Shown: positions 5,504 through 10,050 of the stretch, one piece after another | Position numbering within the stretch: the stretch's first letter is position 1 | Layout of the letters: every line of letters begins with the position of its first letter | DNA from: Candidatus Kuenenia stuttgartensis | GTDB lineage: Bacteria; Planctomycetota; Planctomycetia; Isosphaerales; Isosphaeraceae | Reading direction: 5' to 3' | Length of the DNA stretch: 10,050 nt | Assembly (NCBI GenBank): GCA_945874095.1 | Contig: CAMCFM010000116.1 | Span: forward strand, 1 to 10,050 | Translations under genes and position numbers: made by a program | The notes under the pieces: model-generated | Database searches by the model: none | What the model was told of the DNA's origin: nothing | Seen by the model: only the letters and a program-made list of their open reading frames with translations

Positions 5504-8500
5504 GTCAACAATCTGAATCGTCTGAGGATCGACCAACTGCGATTCACCCGTCCGATTGTTGTAAACCAAGGCTGTACCACGCGCGATTGATGGTGGTTCG
5601 CCAGGTCGATTCTGGTGAGCCAGAGTCACTTCACGCCCATTCACACCCACCACATGAAACTGTTCTTCTCGCGAATCAAAGTGGATCTGATCACCCTGAG
5701 TCGACATGGTCGATGAACGGGCTGTGGCGGTTCCCTTGGCCCTGATCAGATTTCGTGGCTCTTTCGGGTTGGCTGGATCTCCCAGACTTTCCACTTCAAG
5801 CCATTCCGACGAGAGAAAAACGAAGTCTTGAGGTGGCTTGTCGATGTTCAGGTCGCGGAATTCATCCGTAACCTGCGCGTTCACCACCTGGACATTTCCG
5901 AAGAAGTCGGCCGATCGGTTTGTCGTTGCATCCTTCGGAGCGTTGGGGTCGTATCCCAGCCTGCCTTGCATTCCGTTAAAGAACGCAACACGGGTCAGGT
6001 TAAACGGTTTCTCACCGGACTTCCCGCCGTTTGGTGTTTTTTCACCCAAGCCTGGTAAACCCTTGCCACCTTCTCGGCGTTGATACAGCCGAACGATCCC
6101 CGCACCGTCCACCTGCACCATGTCTTTGGCCTTGTCGTACATCAGACGAGGGCCTTCTACACGCTGTAACTCTTGTACAATGTGTGAGTTCAGGTCGCGA
6201 CGCCGGTTCAGGATCGTCACATTTCCTTTAGCATCCACAAACTGAATCTGAGGCTTCTGGTTTGCTACTGGCTGAGCTGGAGCGTTACGATCGGTTGTAT
6301 TTGCCAATGAAGGTTTTAACTGATCCAATGCGATGCGTTGATCAAAAAATGTGTCGAGCTGTTCTGCGGAGAGTAAAGCGTCTTCAGTTCGGACAACCAC
6401 ACCTTCCAGAAAGTGTGCCCGGGCGTCGAGCTGGTTACCGTTGGCGTCCAGTGGCTTGCCAAAGAAATCCATTCGCTTCTTCCAGGAAATGGTTGCTTGT
6501 TGCGGTTTACCCTTGGCTTGGTTGGCGTTTCCAGTTGTGGGAACACCCGCTTTAAAACCATCCTGTTTCAGGAGTTCTGAACCAATCCACTGTTTGATCG
6601 TGCCCGCCCCGTTGACCCATGCCGTGCTTGAGGCTTGATCCAAGCCGAGAATCGGGCCATTCAGGTCGAACTGATCGGAAGTCACTTTTACGGGAGCCGC
6701 TTTTGCCGCATTTTCAGGCTTACCGGCAATCGGGTCTGTGGGATCGACATGGAAGGCTAGAAGGTGATACGCCCCCTGCCCTTGATGAACGATATCCACT
6801 GCCTGTGCATCGATATGCGCTGCCTGTTTTTTGGAGTCAGCGTTCTCTTGATCGAACTGGACATCGCCTCGCAATCGGGCCTCGATCAACTCCACTCCGC
6901 CCAGGGGTGATGAAGCTGGGTTGTTCGAATCTGGTCGAACACCTTGACCAACCTGTGCTTTCGGGCCTAGTTTGGCCCAAACCCTTTTTGCGTCAAGGCT
7001 TACCTTCGGCTGAGGTCTCCTTGGTGCGACCGTTGGAGGCGTCACAGCCGGATTCGAATTCGTCCCTGTCTGGGGTCTAGTCGATTCCCCATCAATCACA
7101 AACGATGTTGGCTTGAGTTTTGAATCGGTGCCCGCAATCTGGCTTGGATTCGTATTCGATGAGGTTGTGGTGCCTGGTAGAAATTCGACGTCGAGACGCT
7201 CCTTGGCGTTCACAAACCGGTTGTCAGCAACCAGTTTTACATCTTGATGCGCTTCGACCCGCTCGATCTCGTAACTGTTGGATGATAAAGAGGCTGCGGC
7301 TTCGCGCCTCTGACCCGGTTCCACATTCCTGGAGGTTTTGACTGGCTCGGCTTTGGCGACTGACTTGGCGCGTGGTGAAAGCCAGACGACCAGCGATTTG
7401 GCGGCATCGAGGGTCCCTGATTTACGATCCCAAACACTGGCCTCACCTGACAATGTGATCACTTTTCGGGCCGCCGGCCCATCGCCTTCTGTCACCATCA
7501 CAGCCTGTTCAGTCCATTTTGCGGATCGGGAAACTGGCTGATTTCGACCATCCCTGATTTCAACTTTTCCGTTACCTCTGGCCACCACCGTTGCGACGTC
7601 CACGGCGGTGTTGGCCACCTTGGCTGCCGACCCCATAGTATCTGTTTTTGGCTTTTCGTCAAAAATTGTAACATCTCTGGACGTCAGAGTTTCAATCGTG
7701 CGAATCTGTTCCGTGGCCGATCCGTTTTTGTCTCGTGTGTATTCGATACGCTCCACGACCAACGGATTTTGGGCGGAACCTCTCAAATAAACTTCGTCAG
7801 GCTTATCCCCGCCAGGACGTTTCAGAATCAGCTCTTTACCATGGGCGGTCAGGCCTTGTGCCTGACTTTTGAGGAAGACTTTTTCGCCCGTGACCCTGGC
7901 CCATTTCAAGTCCAGTTCTGTCATTGGACCAGTTGCAGGTGAAGCGGCTGATTTCTTTGGACTTGTAGTCGCTTTGTTATTGGAAGCGGTTTCTGTGGCA
8001 GCCTTTGTGGACGGGAAGAGTTCGGCTCGAAGGGTATCACCGGTGACTTGGTCAGGCTGATCTTTGCCACGCTGAAGCAGAACATTTTTCGTGAAAGTGG
8101 CGATGGTCGGTTCTGATGGTCTGGGCGGACCCACTTTGGGCGGAACACTTTGACGAGGCAGGTCGATACTCATCGGGCCATCGCATTGCAACCAAGCTGG
8201 AATCTGGGTGGTCGTGTCTCGCGCCTTGCCTGGCAAGACGTTAGACTTGCCTACATTGGCGACTTCGATCCGGACCTGACTCGTTAACTTGATCGACTTT
8301 GTGCCGGTAAAGCTGGCTTGATTTGAGGAGTCGGTGCCCTTTTCAGAACTCACTGCTGTGGGCGATAGAATTTCGCGGGGCCAAAGTTCGATGTGCAGGC
8401 CACGACCGGTGATCAGGAGGTCTCGGTCCTTGATTCTGACGTCTGACTCGGAATGGATCGAAAGCGTTGGCTCGTCAAACATAATATCTGCCAGTGGACC

Positions 8501-9061
8501 AACTTCGAGATCGTCTTCAGGCCCTGACGTCGCTTTGTCGTCACGAATCAAAACGTTTCCTGAGAGGATGGCTTTGACGATTTTCGAGGGTTCTTTACCG
8601 GGCTTGATCACGCCCAGCGGCTGGCTCATTTCAAGGATGGCTTGGTCGCCTCCTCCGAAAATCAGTTTTCGACGATCTGCAGGCAGGTCGGCTGAACTCT
8701 CGCCTCTCCAAATAAATACGACGGGCCAAAATCGGATTGTGTTGCCCTTGGCCGACTTCGACTCATAGTTCTGGGCATAGATCCAGAAGCCTCTTTGAGC
8801 ATCATAAAATCGGATTTTAAGGTCTTTGTGGGCCGCCCAGTGAGTGGCTCCAAATGCTTTGGCAGCAAGGTCGCGTGCTTCTTGTGCTGATCGTGAAAGA
8901 GTGGCTGGCCCGGCTCCGTCAGAATGCTTGGCAACTGATTTAGGCATAGGTGGGGCAAGCTGCTTCTCAGCGATGGCAAAGCCAACGCGATATGCTTGCG
9001 AACCGGCGGTCAGAAGTCCCGCCGTGATCAGAATTTGGAGAAGTTTCTTGATCACACCCAC
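5384..9061 (-). CDS. Giant exported LptA/OstA-like protein, probable periplasmic LPS-transport component
   Basis: The predicted 1225 residues start at a GTG and carry an N-terminal hydrophobic segment after KK (about 7-20) followed by SQA (21-23), so either a signal peptide or an LptC-type anchor. The rest is a series of short beta-type segments of the pattern G-x-V-x-hydrophobic ... L-x-A/D-x-L, as in LptA/OstA: about 167-226 (SGNVLIRDD, ITGRGLHIEL), 323-348, 397-413, 494-561 (ARGNGKVEIRD), 602-628, 728-758 (RLRGDVQFDQ), 885-908, 941-994, 1053-1063 and 1108-1150. Pro/Ser/Thr/Lys-rich linkers separate them (for example 232-256, 350-380, 565-590, 629-685, 997-1020). E. coli LptC and LptA have about 190 residues each. 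The gene lies 78 bp behind kdsC, where Proteobacteria have lptC-lptA, so I infer a role in carrying LPS across the periplasm. Both ends are uncertain: the tail after about residue 1187 looks out of frame, and a coding-like frame precedes the start. Confidence 0.75.
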   Translation of the reverse strand: MGVIKKLLQILITAGLLTAGSQAYRVGFAIAEKQLAPPMPKSVAKHSDGAGPATLSRSAQEARDLAAKAFGATHWAAHKDLKIRFYDAQRGFWIYAQNYESKSAKGNTIRFWPVVFIWRGESSADLPADRRKLIFGGGDQAILEMSQPLGVIKPGKEPSKIVKAILSGNVLIRDDKATSGPEDDLEVGPLADIMFDEPTLSIHSESDVRIKDRDLLITGRGLHIELWPREILSPTAVSSEKGTDSSNQASFTGTKSIKLTSQVRIEVANVGKSNVLPGKARDTTTQIPAWLQCDGPMSIDLPRQSVPPKVGPPRPSEPTIATFTKNVLLQRGKDQPDQVTGDTLRAELFPSTKAATETASNNKATTSPKKSAASPATGPMTELDLKWARVTGEKVFLKSQAQGLTAHGKELILKRPGGDKPDEVYLRGSAQNPLVVERIEYTRDKNGSATEQIRTIETLTSRDVTIFDEKPKTDTMGSAAKVANTAVDVATVVARGNGKVEIRDGRNQPVSRSAKWTEQAVMVTEGDGPAARKVITLSGEASVWDRKSGTLDAAKSLVVWLSPRAKSVAKAEPVKTSRNVEPGQRREAAASLSSNSYEIERVEAHQDVKLVADNRFVNAKERLDVEFLPGTTTSSNTNPSQIAGTDSKLKPTSFVIDGESTRPQTGTNSNPAVTPPTVAPRRPQPKVSLDAKRVWAKLGPKAQVGQGVRPDSNNPASSPLGGVELIEARLRGDVQFDQENADSKKQAAHIDAQAVDIVHQGQGAYHLLAFHVDPTDPIAGKPENAAKAAPVKVTSDQFDLNGPILGLDQASSTAWVNGAGTIKQWIGSELLKQDGFKAGVPTTGNANQAKGKPQQATISWKKRMDFFGKPLDANGNQLDARAHFLEGVVVRTEDALLSAEQLDTFFDQRIALDQLKPSLANTTDRNAPAQPVANQKPQIQFVDAKGNVTILNRRRDLNSHIVQELQRVEGPRLMYDKAKDMVQVDGAGIVRLYQRREGGKGLPGLGEKTPNGGKSGEKPFNLTRVAFFNGMQGRLGYDPNAPKDATTNRSADFFGNVQVVNAQVTDEFRDLNIDKPPQDFVFLSSEWLEVESLGDPANPKEPRNLIRAKGTATARSSTMSTQGDQIHFDSREEQFHVVGVNGREVTLAHQNRPGEPPSIARGTALVYNNRTGESQLVDPQTIQIVDKNSGRRPSVERPGTDAPKAAPGRAPLRLPPSSNKERRSF

Positions 9062-9126
9062 GTTGTTTTTGGTTTCGCCTTCTGGAGCCTGAAGTGTTTG
9101 ATATCGTAAAGAGTTCGGTTCATCAT
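9052..9126 (-). other. Short frame of 24 codons in front of the giant gene
   Basis: ATGATG at 9121-9126 opens a frame, MMNRTLYDIKHFRLQK and on to TTWV, ending at TGA 9052-9054. Its stop overlaps a GTG (9053-9055) that is codon 3 of the giant protein (GTGA overlap). The frame is basic, as expected for a cytoplasmic tail before a membrane helix. It may be a leader peptide coupled to the giant gene, a lost N-terminus separated by a one-base change, or chance. No Shine-Dalgarno is seen before it. Confidence 0.25.
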
Positions 9127-9139
9127 GATCAGCAGACGC

Positions 9140-9697
9140 TTAGGAATGTTCCTGGCTCTCATACCATTGAACGTGGTCCGACCAAATTCCTTGCGTTTTC
9201 ATCAGTTGACTGACAAGGTCGTGAACAGCTCCGTGGCCTCCACGGTTTTGGCTCACGAAATGGGCTTTGGCCTGAATCTCTTCGACCCCATCAGCCGGGC
9301 TGGCAGCCAGACCAACCATATGGAAGAGCGGCAGGTCGGGGAGATCGTCGCCCATAAAACAGGTCTGGTCGAGGCTCAGGCCGGTCTGCTGGAGGATCCC
9401 AAGCAAGCCGTTGATTTTTCGAGGATTCCCCTGAATCACTATCGGTATTTTCAGGTCCTTCGCTCGATGTTCTACACAACGTGCATAGCGGCCAGACAGA
9501 ATCGCAATCAGCCTTCCTGAACGTAACCAGCCAGCGATCGCTGAACCGTCTCGGACATGGAAGTGCTTATGCTCGTGTCCGTTATCATCGAAAGCAATGA
9601 CACCGTCGGTCATCACTCCATCGACATCGAGCACGATCAATTTGATCCGTTGGGCTCGTTCCAGAAAGTCTTCGGAAATTTTCGGTGATTGGGTCAT
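9140..9697 (-). CDS. kdsC: 3-deoxy-D-manno-octulosonate 8-phosphate phosphatase KdsC
   Basis: Cytosolic HAD-superfamily enzyme that removes phosphate from Kdo-8-phosphate to give Kdo, the sugar that links lipid A to the LPS core. The 185-residue protein has the normal KdsC length, with no cap domain. Motif I is LDVDGVMTDG with D24 (nucleophile) and D26, motif II ILSGR with S68, motif III has K94 (QGNPRK), and motif IV is MGDDLPDLPL with D117, D118 and D121. The family-specific FHVRDGSAI (46-54) and C-terminal GGHGAVHD (153-160, GGRGAVRE in E. coli) are present. Its ATG overlaps the kdsD stop as ATGA, with AAGAGG (complement of 9705-9710) as ribosome site, so the two are translationally coupled. 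Confidence 0.95.
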   Translation of the reverse strand: MTQSPKISEDFLERAQRIKLIVLDVDGVMTDGVIAFDDNGHEHKHFHVRDGSAIAGWLRSGRLIAILSGRYARCVEHRAKDLKIPIVIQGNPRKINGLLGILQQTGLSLDQTCFMGDDLPDLPLFHMVGLAASPADGVEEIQAKAHFVSQNRGGHGAVHDLVSQLMKTQGIWSDHVQWYESQEHS

Positions 9698-10050
9698 AGG
9701 AGGGCCTCTTCATCGAAGTCGAATGGAGCGAGGCCGATCAAGTCGGTCACATCAATCAAACCGATGGGCTGACCGAGTTCATTGACGACCGGCAATTCAC
9801 TTAATTTACGAGCTTGAAGGGCTTCCACAGCATCGGCCACGGTTGCTGAAATGCGGATCACACTTGGGCTCAGAGTCATACTTTCGGAAATCGGAAGGTC
9901 GAGCATATTGGCACGGCCACGTTCCAGAAGTCGTACAAGGTCGCTATCAGTAAAGATTCCGACAAGCGGCCCCCCCTGCTCTGAGGTCACAAGAATTGCT
10001 CCTGAACGGCGCCTTGCTCCACCCAGCCTAGTTAGCACGTCTCGCACCAG
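9694..10050 (-). CDS. kdsD: Arabinose-5-phosphate isomerase KdsD/KpsF, C-terminal CBS part (5' end outside window)
   Basis: KdsD converts ribulose-5-phosphate to arabinose-5-phosphate, the first committed step toward Kdo. Only the last 118 codons are inside the window, so the catalytic SIS domain is not seen. What remains are the second half of the first CBS domain (AILVTSEQGGPLVGIFTDSD and the following RLLERG) and the full second CBS domain (ESMTLSPSVIRISATVADAV ... LPVVNELGQPIGLIDVTDL). The order SIS-CBS-CBS is that of KdsD/KpsF, and the CBS spacing with GIFTDSDLVRLLERG is characteristic. The tail APFDFDEEALL is acidic. An isolated CBS protein is possible in principle, but the 4-nt overlap with kdsC strongly favours KdsD. 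Confidence 0.88.
   Translation of the reverse strand: MVRDVLTRLGGARRRSGAILVTSEQGGPLVGIFTDSDLVRLLERGRANMLDLPISESMTLSPSVIRISATVADAVEALQARKLSELPVVNELGQPIGLIDVTDLIGLAPFDFDEEALL

Noticed and set aside
6619..7080. 153-codon + strand frame within the giant gene region, and other + strand frames between 5828 and 9092
   Set aside because: Shadows opposite a 1225-codon frame; His/Pro/Arg/Ser-rich and without motifs.
9125..9520. 131-codon + strand frame opposite kdsC
   Set aside because: kdsC on the - strand has all four HAD motifs; this is its shadow.
1..10050. Search for mobile elements, CRISPR repeats, tRNA or defence genes
   Set aside because: No long direct repeats, transposase or integrase motifs, tRNA-like clover-leaf or toxin-antitoxin pair could be seen by eye; the region reads as core genome.

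Overview
The window is chromosomal DNA of moderate GC from a Gram-negative-type bacterium. The ribosomal protein sequences, the long spacers between ribosomal genes, the frequent GTG starts and a very large LptA/OstA-like protein beside Kdo genes all suggest a planctomycete. That assignment comes from protein character only and has not been tested by a search.

Positions 1-4780 (+ strand) hold the end of the spc operon and the whole alpha operon: secY (3' end only), map, rpmJ, rpsM, rpsK, rpsD, rpoA and rplQ. The set makes the translocon channel, the enzyme that removes initiator methionine, ribosomal proteins L36, S13, S11, S4 and L17, and the alpha subunit of RNA polymerase. No infA or adk lies between map and rpmJ. 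The genes are separated by 45-138 nt spacers instead of the tight packing seen in E. coli, and most of these spacers fold into RNA hairpins. The most elaborate is a 79-nt three-way-junction fold between rpsD and rpoA. A classical intrinsic terminator (4811-4842) closes the cluster.

A small HIT-family (histidine triad) nucleotide-binding protein follows at 4873-5325 on the + strand.

The rest (5332-10050) is read from the - strand: kdsD (3' end only, CBS domains), kdsC overlapping it by 4 nt, then a 1225-residue exported protein built from repeated LptA/OstA-like beta segments and low-complexity linkers. The order kdsD-kdsC-lptC-lptA-lptB is the known Kdo/LPS-export locus of Proteobacteria, so the giant protein sits exactly where lptC-lptA would be. 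It probably belongs to LPS transport across the periplasm. No lptB follows it, because the locus ends against the convergent HIT gene.

Nothing here is a mobile element, CRISPR array, RNA gene or defence system. The points worth a second look are the giant Lpt-like protein, a likely frameshift at its 3' end (homopolymer at 5499-5503), and the structured RNA spacers of the ribosomal cluster.
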